Shown in pieces: positions 27,813-36,892 of a stretch of 64,000 bases of DNA. The DNA comes from Lacinutrix neustonica (GTDB lineage Bacteria; Bacteroidota; Bacteroidia; Flavobacteriales; Flavobacteriaceae), in the NCBI RefSeq assembly GCF_026625145.1, contig NZ_CP113088.1, positions 992,001 to 1,056,000 of the forward strand, written 5' to 3'. A program made the position numbers and the translations under genes. How positions within the stretch are numbered: the first letter of the stretch is position 1; every line of letters begins with the position of its first letter. The notes below the pieces were generated by a model that had not been told where the DNA came from, made no database searches, and worked only from the letters and a program-made list of their open reading frames with translations.

Positions 27813-29665
27813 GTGAGCATTATGCAGGACAATAAAATACTAAAATACATCAAAGAAGTAACAGGGAATATGCCAATAGACTGGTTGAACATCACCACCC
27901 ATCGGCTGGATATTTATAATGAAGCATTGGCCAAAACGCAATTCTTAGACCAGTTTGAACTATTATTTAAGGATAACAATTCTGAATCATCGGCACTTGC
28001 TAAATTACCCACTGCTTATGACTATATTCGATTAGGACACCCGCTATCTTGTGTTCTAGAATGGAGTATTGCAAAGCTACATGCGCTAGAACCAAAAAAT
28101 GTCATCAGTTTTTCTTCGAAGACGGTGCCCATTTTGGCCGTTCTAAGAAAAAATTTACTGGATAATAAGAACACCCAAATCAATTATACAGGTCAACTAC
28201 CCGATTGTTTTGATGCCGAAGTAATAAAACAAGTTTATGGTTATAAATTTGAATTGAAAAAGGTGGAAAACACCGCTAATATTCCCCAGTTCAACGGGAG
28301 TACTGTTTTCATATCACAACACGATGATATAAATACTATGGTACTTCACCCACGTATCGACTTTTTAATCAATCTGCAATCGCAGCTCGGAAGTGTTTTA
28401 ATTATAAACGGGCAAGACAATGAAAGTTACGTATCAGACATTCAGCACGTGAGAAGAAGAGAAACGATTGCTATGACACCAGCGAATGCTCTTCTTGCAT
28501 TAAAATCACTAGTGAATCAATCTGCTGTTGAACCTCAAAACAGTCCTGTAGAGGCAAACAAATCAAATGTTTTAAATTCAATTAATAAGATTACGGGGTC
28601 TAACACGAAGGCATTAGTAGCTTCTAGTGGCTTATCTATGCAATATGCTATTATGATGGGGCTCATTCATGAGGCCATAGAAAAACATCAAGGCAAAGCT
28701 ATTAAATTTGTTGTGCCTCCAAATTGTTATGGCGGAACCAATGACCAAGCAAGACGTGTTGCCGCCTGTCTTGACAACGTTGAAGTGGTTGATTTACCTG
28801 TGGATGGCGATAATGATATGGTTCAAAGTATCGATACGGTTTTAGATAAAATCGCAAACGATGATGCGATCCCATACATTATTGCTGAAATTCCAACAAA
28901 TCCTAGAGTTGAAGTACCAAATCTAATACAATTAAAAGAGGTACTGCGTAAGGAGCGTAAAACGGCAACTGGGGAAGCGGCCATAGATCCTGTTTTTATT
29001 TTAGACCAAACGTTTTGTCCTAACGTCCATTTTTTAGGCGAAGGTGAAATTTTATCAACGGTGCGCACCATTTCATATGCTAGTGGGTCTAAATTCCCAA
29101 GTGGAGGGCAATGTACAGCCGGCTACTGCATAGGAAATCAAAAAACAAATGCTTTAATTGAAAAAATTGAAAAGCATCTAGGACTTTGCGATAATGAGGC
29201 GACAGCACTTCAATATGAAATATTAGCCAAACAATTGCCTTCAATGAACCAAAGAATTAGTACTGCTTATCAAAACACACGTGAGTTTGTAAGTTTTATT
29301 AATGAAGTGCTGCCGAAGCAAAAATAAATTTTGTTTCCTCTGAATTGGCCAAACAAGGTTTTACCCCGTCTGTATTTTCCTTAGACCTCCCAACTAAAGG
29401 GAACACGGAGGAAGAAAAAGAAGCATATAAAAGACAGTTGAATCTTAAGTTAATCCATTTAATGATTAACGAAATTCCAAATGAAAGTAAGTTTTGTGTG
29501 AGCTATGGACAGTTAAAAGGATGTTATTGGACGATACCGGCAACATCTACTCAAGGGACGACTAAAGAAGGCGACAAAGATTATATTGTTCGTGCATCAC
29601 TTTCTCCTAACATGGATCTTGATCTTCATAAAAAAGTATTTTTAAAATTTGTTGAAGAACTTTGA
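27813..29665 (+). CDS. Cys/Met-metabolism-type PLP enzyme
   Basis: About 617 aa; GTG at 27813 or ATG at 27822. Fold type I PLP protein related to cystathionine gamma-synthase/beta-lyase: SSGLSMQYAIMMGL, IIAEIPTNPRVEVP, FILDQTF and YASGSKFPSGGQCTAG, where the Lys of SGSK is the likely PLP-lysine. It is longer than the usual 400 aa through an N-terminal extension of about 200 residues. CCGAA at 29313-29317 (for CCAGAA, VLPEAKINF) breaks it before the last 113 residues. The reaction is not certain. Confidence 0.8.
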
Positions 29666-29694
29666 TTAATAAGGACCAGGAGTTGTATTTGTTT

Positions 29695-30045
29695 TTAAGA
29701 TTTTAAATCGTCACAACCACTTTCTAGAACAATAAAAAGCATTTTAAACCTTTGGTTTGCTTCAATGGTATAAACCGTTTGACTTGGAATAATCATGGAA
29801 TCACCATTTTGCATGTAACTTGACAAATTGTTTAATACTACCTCTGCTTTACCTTCGATAACATGAAGGAATGTAGAAAAAGAGCTTACTGTGGGCTGGT
29901 AAACCTTACCATAATCTAGAGACATTGCCATAATATTTCCTGTCTTTTTGTTTAGAATATGTTTAATGTTTACTGAGTTTGAAACGTAGTCTAAAGTATC
30001 TTTAATGTTAAAAGCAATTAAATTTTCAAATTCATAATGTTCCAT
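29695..30045 (-). CDS. Cupin-domain protein
   Basis: 116 aa. Single small cupin barrel: FLHVIEGKAEVVLNN, MQNGDSMIIPSQTVYTIEA. Such proteins can be sensors or isomerases; the metal-binding His set is mostly missing, so a non-enzymatic role is possible. It converges with the PLP enzyme gene. Confidence 0.7.
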   Translation of the reverse strand: MEHYEFENLIAFNIKDTLDYVSNSVNIKHILNKKTGNIMAMSLDYGKVYQPTVSSFSTFLHVIEGKAEVVLNNLSSYMQNGDSMIIPSQTVYTIEANQRFKMLFIVLESGCDDLKS

Positions 30046-30134
30046 AGCTTATAGCATATACGTTTAAAATTAAACATAAGAGGCCGTGTCCTGAAATCCT
30101 TTACAACTCTTGTCGATACAGACATCCAAGAAAG

Positions 30135-30166
30135 AAAAAAGCCGACTTATAAGTCGGCTTTTTTAT
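30135..30166. terminator. Intrinsic terminator (bidirectional)
   Basis: AAAAAAGCCGACTT, then AAGTCGGCTTTTTT: a GC-rich stem flanked by A and T runs between two - strand genes. Confidence 0.8.
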
Positions 30167-30203
30167 AAAGAGTTTTCTTTCTATTCTTCTCTTTAATGAA
30201 ACT

Positions 30204-30701
30204 TTAAAACTGATATCTAAGACCTAAAGCAATGTCTAAATCTAAACCATCATTATTGTAATTGGAATCCCCAAAACCAAGTTACGGTCTAAAATCTAAT
30301 GATATTAATAAAGGGATATCAAAATTGTATTCAACACCTATATCTCCTGCGATAAAAACAAAAGTATCTTTATAATTATCATTGTTATTATTATAATTAT
30401 TAAAATCATATGATCCAACACCTCCACCAAGACCAAGGTACCAATTAAAGCGGTTTTCTATTGGCATCACCCATTGGTGCAAACCTGTAAGCTTAAAGCC
30501 ATCAAAATTTTTACCGTCTCTCCATCCTAAATCCAATTCTAGTCTATGGCTAGTACTTAAACGAGCTTGATAAGAGATTTCCCCTCCAAAGCCCCCACTA
30601 TCTCCTAACCTAAGACCTAATGCATTTTTAGAAATTTCTTGGGCATTCATTGTAATACTTGCTACTAATACCAGTATGACTGTTATAATTGTGTTTTTCA
30701 T
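30204..30701 (-). CDS. Small outer-membrane beta-barrel protein
   Basis: 165 aa read through an in-frame TAA at 30282-30284 (SLDFRP-stop-LGFGD; Glu expected, CCGTAA for CCAGAA). It has a signal peptide (MKNTIITVILVLVASITMNAQ). Alternating hydrophobic strands (YQARLSTSHRLELDLGWRDG) end in a C-terminal aromatic, YQF, as required for BAM insertion. Probably an eight-strand OmpX/OmpW-like barrel. Confidence 0.75.
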
Positions 30702-30735
30702 GTTCGTTTATTGTTTAAATTATTTTTAATATATG

Positions 30736-31398
30736 TTATTCTTTTGCTTTCGCGTTTTCTTCTGATTTTGCTCCCATTCTATTGAAGGTGTACATAGGTG
30801 CAAACTTTAGTTTTAAGCCTGCAATTTTCATGTTATCAGCACTTGTTAACCCTTCATTTTCAACAGTGTTTTTTCCGGTATCAATTGCCTCGTATAACAA
30901 CTTAATTTCATCCCAATCTTCTCTTGAATAATTATCTTTATTAGCCTCTGCCGTATCCACAAAATTTTGATAGACACTTAAGATATTGTCTTTATTTATC
31001 CACTCAAACGTCATGTCATCATTCATGTGATTTTTTCCCAAAAGAGACATTCTCAAATTATTTTTTAAAGCGATAATCTCTTGACGTTCTCTATCAACCA
31101 TAACCTCTGTTTTGTAGGCTTCAAATAATGATGTTGATTCCTCTATGTCCTTTTTTAATGTTTCATTTTCTTTAAGTTCATCTACATTTTTATTTGCAGT
31201 AAACCTATAAGCAGTATGCTCATTTTCAATAGTTTCCCAATTCGAACTCGCATTAGCTAGCTCTAAATTACTTATTGAATCAACATAGTGCGAATAGTCT
31301 TCTACGTTTTCTGCAGCTATTTGTCTTTTATCATCATTACATGATGTAAAAATTAAGCCTAATCCGCATAATGCAATTGTAAATTTTATTATTTTCAT
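30736..31398 (-). CDS. Lipoprotein, unknown, helical
   Basis: 220 aa. Lipobox at TSCNDD, then a mostly helical, charged domain with no recognised motif. It lies 34 bases upstream of the small barrel gene on the same strand, so co-transcription and a shared envelope-stress role are likely. It resembles uncharacterised flavobacterial envelope proteins. Confidence 0.65.
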   Translation of the reverse strand: MKIIKFTIALCGLGLIFTSCNDDKRQIAAENVEDYSHYVDSISNLELANASSNWETIENEHTAYRFTANKNVDELKENETLKKDIEESTSLFEAYKTEVMVDRERQEIIALKNNLRMSLLGKNHMNDDMTFEWINKDNILSVYQNFVDTAEANKDNYSREDWDEIKLLYEAIDTGKNTVENEGLTSADNMKIAGLKLKFAPMYTFNRMGAKSEENAKAKE

Positions 31399-31434
31399 GG
31401 TTTTTATTTTATTTGTTATTTTTATTTATTCTTA

Positions 31435-31587
31435 CTAAATCCCTTTACCGCCTATCAGTCTTAATAGTATCGCTATAACAGCCACAACTAATAAAACGTG
31501 TATTAATTCACTTGCGCTGTAGACAAAAAAGCCTAATGCCCAGCCAATAATCAAGATGACTGCAATAATGTATAATAAACTTCTCAT
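31435..31587 (-). CDS. lmo0937/DUF5670-type small membrane protein
   Basis: 50 aa, below common ORF cut-offs. MRSLLYIIAVILIIGWALGF and a second hydrophobic helix ending LLRLIGGKGI match the widespread two-helix lmo0937 family. Such genes are often induced by stress together with CsbD and small envelope proteins, as here. Confidence 0.8.
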   Translation of the reverse strand: MRSLLYIIAVILIIGWALGFFVYSASELIHVLLVVAVIAILLRLIGGKGI

Positions 31588-31935
31588 TTTGTCTTTTTTT
31601 TAATGGTTAATATCCTATAATTCAATTTTAAGTTAGGCTTTATCCCCTAACAACCAAAAAGCTAATTATACAGACAAAGGTGATTATTTAACGCTACATT
31701 GCGTTATATAATTATAGGACACTATTACATAAATCACAGGTTTAATTGAATGAGTTATATAAGGGCATCCTATAACTACACCTATAAAAGGTTTTTTTAA
31801 TCACCACTAGTGACTGCTAATGGGCTAATAAAATAACTTGTATTGGGAACTATTTAAATTAAAAAAAGGATAGAAATTGAACCCCTATCCTTTTAGTTAA
31901 ATGTTATTCCCTTGGTAAATAATTAAGCAAATGTC
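31588..31935. other. Intergenic region with terminator
   Basis: No gene seen. At 31861-31895 AAAAGGATAG and CTATCCTTTT form a stem loop that should end transcription of neighbouring units in either direction. Confidence 0.6.
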
Positions 31936-33957
31936 TTAAATTTTATTAGGAATTATATCAATAATTACCGTCCTGTTATAAGCTCTTTCTTCTGGATATT
32001 TATTTTCAAAAGGAGACACATTTTCAGCCTCACCTAATCCTAATATCTTAAAGGTAACATCATTTCTTCCTACTTTTAAAAGGCTGTTTTTAAGAATATC
32101 TTTCACTTCATTAGCACGTTGGGTAGATAATTTTTTATTATAATCTCTTTCTCCTATAATATCAGTATGACCATGAATAATAACCGTTCCGTTTTCAGGA
32201 ATCTTAGGGCTTACAATATTACTTAAATACTCTTTATATATAGACGGTGCAGTTGACTGATCGAATTCAAAAATAATACTGTATCTTATGCCTTCTTCTA
32301 TCTCAGATGGCGTCCACAACACCATATGTGTAGACGTTTCTTTTACGATGATATCACCACTTTCAGTTTGTCCTATCATTTTCACGTTGTAGGTGCCTTC
32401 AGGTCGCGTGCCTAAAATTGATTTTCCGGAAATGCTAACACTTTCTCTTGTATAAGGTCCGAATTTTTGTGTAACGCCCTCAGCATCTGAAATCTCTAAT
32501 GACCAAGTCTTAAACTTTACTTCATCACTCTTTGCACTAAAGGTTACATAGCTGTCAATAGGCGCTTCTTGAATAGCAACGATTTCTATTGGTTTAAGCG
32601 GTGTATTGGGTCCACTTTGGAATTCCATTAATAATTCTGAAGAATTGCTCTCAATAGAAACGCGACGATCGCCTTCACGTAGAAGAACCATATCCGCTTG
32701 AACACCTCCATTTCCTTCCGGTTTTTCCGGTTTGAATTGACCTTTAATACTAATTCTTGTCGCATTAATTCCAAATACATCCACTAAGTAGCTCTTAACA
32801 GACCCTGCCATTGCTTCAGCATCTTCTCGCCCCTGCTTTGATGACCCCACCAAGTTAATTGAAGTTGAAGGGTATTTAACCATACGATCACCAAGAATAT
32901 TAATCACATTATAATACACATTCATTTGTCTTGCTGAACGCCCAGATTGAATTAATGGTGGTTCTGTTTCCAGTTGTTCTCTACTAAAGGCTTTTACTTC
33001 ACCCTTGTCAAGTAACTTATAACGGTTTGAAATTTCAGTAGATCCCAAATCAAAATACACATAATTACGCAATGGAAATATTTCTCTTACACTTCGTTTT
33101 TCAGGAATATTTAAGGGCGCATCAACGGTAAAGTCAACTTTAGGAGGAACTACTACAGTGGCAACTTGTACTGGAGTATCCATTCTTTGACCTTGACCAA
33201 ATTTAAGAACAACACCTGCTCTAATAGTTGTTAAGTTCCAAGTTTCAATGCTCCGTGGATTCTGCCCAAAATACGGGTGGAATGCTATAAAAGGAGACAG
33301 TGTAAATTGTGTCTTTTCACTATTAGAAGACAAGGGGATATCATATCCTGCTCCAATTTGAGCAGAGATAATTGTTTTCTCCACAGCACTAAAATCGCCT
33401 TCTACGTCTGCAGGTGCCATTTGATTAGGGAAATTTGGATTTACACCTTGTTGGTATGTAAATTCTTTATTTTGAATGAAAGCAATACGTGGCCCACCGT
33501 AGAAATATAAATTCGATTTAAATGGTGCATAACGCAAACTAGGCTCTACAGTAATATAGCTAAGGTCTGTAGTCAGGTCTGCTGGACAATTACAATCGGT
33601 TACTTGTTTATCGAAATTTCCTTTACGACTGTCTAATCCTGCTTGTAAAATAAATCCGAATCTAGTATCGGGTTTGTAAAACTCTATGCTAGGTGCAAGA
33701 AATAACCCAAAACCGTTTCCTTTATGGAACGTTGTAGGAGGTGTAAAATCTGTAGATAACTGATTGGTTGAGCCTTCGTAAAAGTTTATGTTAGCGCCAG
33801 CAGCTATTCCAAAATACCAGGTAGGTGCAGAATATTGCACCTCTTGTGCCTGTACGGCTTGGATTCCGATGACTATTAAAGCACTTACAAAAAGGCTTTT
33901 TAGAGAAAGGGACCACGCTGAATGCGATCCCTTTTTTAAATTAATTTTATTTTTCAT
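31936..33957 (-). CDS. OmpA-family outer-membrane protein
   Basis: 673 aa from the ATG at 33957; a longer start at 33996 would overlap the next gene. Signal peptide ending VQAQ, then a beta-barrel domain of about 220 aa (WYFGIAAGANINFYEG). A middle region with Ig-like features follows, then a C-terminal OmpA peptidoglycan-binding domain (IIFEFDQSTAP, VIIHGHTDIIGERDYNKKLS, RANEVKDIL). It probably links the outer membrane to peptidoglycan. A second OmpA-like segment (NLVGSSKQGREDAE) sits near residue 380. Confidence 0.88.
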   Translation of the reverse strand: MKNKINLKKGSHSAWSLSLKSLFVSALIVIGIQAVQAQEVQYSAPTWYFGIAAGANINFYEGSTNQLSTDFTPPTTFHKGNGFGLFLAPSIEFYKPDTRFGFILQAGLDSRKGNFDKQVTDCNCPADLTTDLSYITVEPSLRYAPFKSNLYFYGGPRIAFIQNKEFTYQQGVNPNFPNQMAPADVEGDFSAVEKTIISAQIGAGYDIPLSSNSEKTQFTLSPFIAFHPYFGQNPRSIETWNLTTIRAGVVLKFGQGQRMDTPVQVATVVVPPKVDFTVDAPLNIPEKRSVREIFPLRNYVYFDLGSTEISNRYKLLDKGEVKAFSREQLETEPPLIQSGRSARQMNVYYNVINILGDRMVKYPSTSINLVGSSKQGREDAEAMAGSVKSYLVDVFGINATRISIKGQFKPEKPEGNGGVQADMVLLREGDRRVSIESNSSELLMEFQSGPNTPLKPIEIVAIQEAPIDSYVTFSAKSDEVKFKTWSLEISDAEGVTQKFGPYTRESVSISGKSILGTRPEGTYNVKMIGQTESGDIIVKETSTHMVLWTPSEIEEGIRYSIIFEFDQSTAPSIYKEYLSNIVSPKIPENGTVIIHGHTDIIGERDYNKKLSTQRANEVKDILKNSLLKVGRNDVTFKILGLGEAENVSPFENKYPEERAYNRTVIIDIIPNKI

Positions 33958-33988
33958 AATTTGAAATTGAGAAATATTTAGATGCTTG

Positions 33989-35697
33989 TTAATCAATAGG
34001 TTTAGTAATAATATTGGTATGTGTCATTATAACAGCTCCGTTTCTAGCTAACATTCTACCTTCTGCGGTGGCATAGACATTCATGGTAATAGAAGTTAAG
34101 GCTAATATATTTCCTTTAAAGTCGGTATAATCGCCTATGGTCGCCGATCTACCCACTTGCCGTGAAAACATTTTTAGCTTTCGCTCCACCTGCTAAAATG
34201 ACGTCTCCTCCAGCGCCTCCCACGGTTGTAAAGTCTGAAGCGATTTGGAAAATCCAGGTGGCATTAGGATCGCCTTGTGCGTCAAGTGTTAAATCACCTG
34301 ATTGTATTAAAAGTGTAGAGGTTGATTTATAGATTCCTGGTGCTAAAGTTGTACCGCCTTGGTCTCCGGATACGGTAGCAGGTGCTGGAGAAGAGGCCCC
34401 TTCAGCATATAAATATGCCGCAGTCAAGTCATCTTTAGCTTGCAATAGCATAGCAGGTACGCCTGCTGGTGCGGTGTCATCTGAAGCAAAAATGGCGCCA
34501 TTGACTACAACTGCAGGAGGAAATCCAGTTAAAGAGCTTCTTACACCTGGGTAAATACCTACATCCATGTTTCTAATTTCACTAAATCCTGCATTATTGC
34601 TTACCGCAACACCAGCAATAATTCCAAATCGCGCAACACTTTGAAGGTCTACCATCGTTCCTCCAGTTGACAGCGTATTAAAGTTCCATACATAATTATT
34701 TACCAATGCAACACCACTAGTATTTTCAGCATCTGTAGTAATAGTTCCTGTATAGGTCGTTGCTTCTAAAAGTGGACTTGCTGGAATAAAGGTAAGCGTT
34801 GTACCGTAATAAGATAGCGTTCCAGTTATTACCGTTGATCCATTTTTTAAAGTAAAAGAGGTACTATTAATAGTCGTATTGTCCATAGGTTCACTAAACT
34901 CTGCAGTGATAACTTTATTAAGAGCAACTCCTGAAGCATTATTTATAGGGTCGGTAGATATGACTGTAGGTCCTGCAACAGTACCTGTTGTAAAGGTCCA
35001 CGTATAGTCACTTACTAAAGCAGTTCCTTGCACATTTCTTGCTCCTGTAGTAATTGTAGCTGTATATTCAGTATTATCTAACAAATTGTTGGTTGGATTA
35101 AAACACGCGACTTGATTTATATAGGCCACTTCACCTGCAACATCTGTTGTTCCTTGTCTTAAAAGGAACGTGTTTGTATTAATGCTGGTATGATTCATCA
35201 ACATATTAAAATTTGCAGCAACTGTTTTATTAAGGAATACGTTAGTTGCTAAGTCCAATGGATCTGTTGAAGCAACCACTGGAGTAACTGTTGAGCCTGT
35301 GCTAAATGTAAAAACATAGTCTTCTTGCAATGCATTACCGTCTATATCCTTTACCACTGTTTTAACAGTACCAACATAGGTCGTGTTAATTAATAAAGCA
35401 TTTGTTGGGTTAAACGAAGCCGTTGCTCCATTAAGAGAAACATTTCCTGCAATAATAACTGAACCTGTTTCTTCTATAATAAATGAAGATTGGGTAAGCG
35501 TTGTTGGATTCATCTCCTTGTTAAACAAAACGGTAATCGTCTCGGTCTAAAGGCACATTAATAGCACCATCCACTGGATTTGTTGAGGTAACAACAGGGC
35601 AAAGCCCTATGACTTCTTGAAAATCATCATCTGAACATCCGGAAAACAATGAAATACATAGTATTACAAAGGGTAAAATTAAATTTTTAATTTTCAT
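33989..35697 (-). CDS. DUF3494 ice-binding-like lipoprotein with Ig-like repeats
   Basis: About 568 aa after correcting TCTCGG at 35540 and CCGTGA at 34160. Lipoprotein signal (LFSGCSDDD), then three to four Big_5/SbsA-type Ig-like domains (STDPLDLATNVFLNKTVAANF and relatives, each ending YTWTFTTG-like). A C-terminal DUF3494 domain follows (VARFGIIAGVAVSNN, GDLTLDAQGDPNATWIFQI, IGDYTDFKGNILALTSI). DUF3494 proteins bind ice or act as adhesins; here the lipid anchor and Ig stalk suggest a surface-held form. It lies upstream of the OmpA gene on the same strand. Confidence 0.85.
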
Positions 35698-35788
35698 TTT
35701 TATTGGGTTTTAGTTTTTGTTTTTAGTGCTGCTTTTACAGCGGTTTATTCCGACTTTTTTATTTATAAACCTCTTAAAAAAATACAGC

Positions 35789-35974
35789 CTATATTGTTTT
35801 TAAGAGTGCTTCTATTTCTTCTTTCGTTTTTCCAAGGCGTATTTGAAGTTTGGCAATCATCTCTTCTTTCTTTCCTGTTTCAAATAACAAATCAGAATCG
35901 GTCAATGCAGCAAATTTTAATTTAAGTTTGCTTTTTTGAGCGCTCCATGTATCGTTTACACCTGTTGTATCCAT
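35789..35974 (-). CDS. CsbD-family stress protein
   Basis: 61 aa. Matches CsbD: TWSAQKSKLKLKFAALTDSDLLFETGKKEEMIAKLQIRLGKT (read as successive motifs: W-x2-K-x-KLK, LTDSDL, GKKEEM, LGKTKEEI). Small cytosolic helical protein of general stress regulons; biochemical role unknown. Confidence 0.85.
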   Translation of the reverse strand: MDTTGVNDTWSAQKSKLKLKFAALTDSDLLFETGKKEEMIAKLQIRLGKTKEEIEALLKTI

Positions 35975-36456
35975 GCGCTATAGAAATTATATTTACAGGA
36001 CAAAGGTGGATTCATAAGCACTAAGAAGTGTTGTATAACTTATTAAATTAGTTACATCATTCACACGTTAACATGCGAACACCACCGCTTTGAGTACGAA
36101 TAATAAAAGGAAGGACGTATGGTTTTGTAGGTCTTTTAGCCTAATTAACAGTCCAGGATTACTCTAAACATTCAGCCTAGGTTTTGGAGTCATTGGCTTT
36201 ATTGAGTTAACCTGTTAAGGGAAAGAGTTATATAAGAAATAGAAGGCTCATGATGATGCCACATAAAATTAAGGATGGACCTGAACTCATGTCCTATTCA
36301 TGAAAGTAAGAAAAGCATTAGTGATCTAAAATGTAACAGACTCTAATGAAGAGACATATTAATTAAGGCTACCGTGCTTTAAAAGAAGTGCGAAAGTAAT
36401 CTAGGGGTATTTCTAAGCATACGTGACACCTTTTTAAGGTACTTAATAAACAGTTA
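35975..36456. other. Intergenic region, no feature recognised
   Basis: About 480 bases between the CsbD gene and the response-regulator gene, both on the - strand. No ORF, RNA gene or strong stem loop was identified. Confidence 0.4.
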
Positions 36457-36892
36457 TTACATGCGCTCCATATACCATTTCAATTGCTTTTCCATGGTAT
36501 TATAACGCAATACTTCTGCTATCACTTTTTTTAGCCGAATAAATGCCGTTTCGCTTTTTACAATATAATCTGTTGCCTGATGATGCATGCATTCCACGGC
36601 TACTGCTATTTTATCTTGGGAAGATAATACTATAACTGGGATCTCTCGGATTTAATGCTTTTATTTGATCTAATGTTTCTAAACCGTTCATCACGCCTTT
36701 TTGAATGCCATCGAGGTGGTAGTCTAAAACAATTACATCCGGATTTTTTGATAAATTTGAAATACAAAGTTCCCCTGTAGAGAAGGTTTCAATCTCAAAA
36801 TCTGCACTTTCCATAAAATCAATTTCTAATAACTTTAAGAATAAGGCATCATCATCCACTAGAAAAAGTTTAACTTTATTATTACTATTCAT
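36457..36892 (-). CDS. Response regulator, receiver domain only
   Basis: 144 aa after restoring CCAGA at 36644-36649 (TCTCGG on the + strand; LNPEIPVIVLS expected). Receiver fold: LVDDDALF, DVIVLDYHLDG (phospho-Asp), IVLSSQDK, YIVKSE (conserved Lys). No output domain, so it is CheY- or Spo0F-like and may pass phosphate to or from the adjacent hybrid kinase, whose gene overlaps its start by eight bases. Confidence 0.85.
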
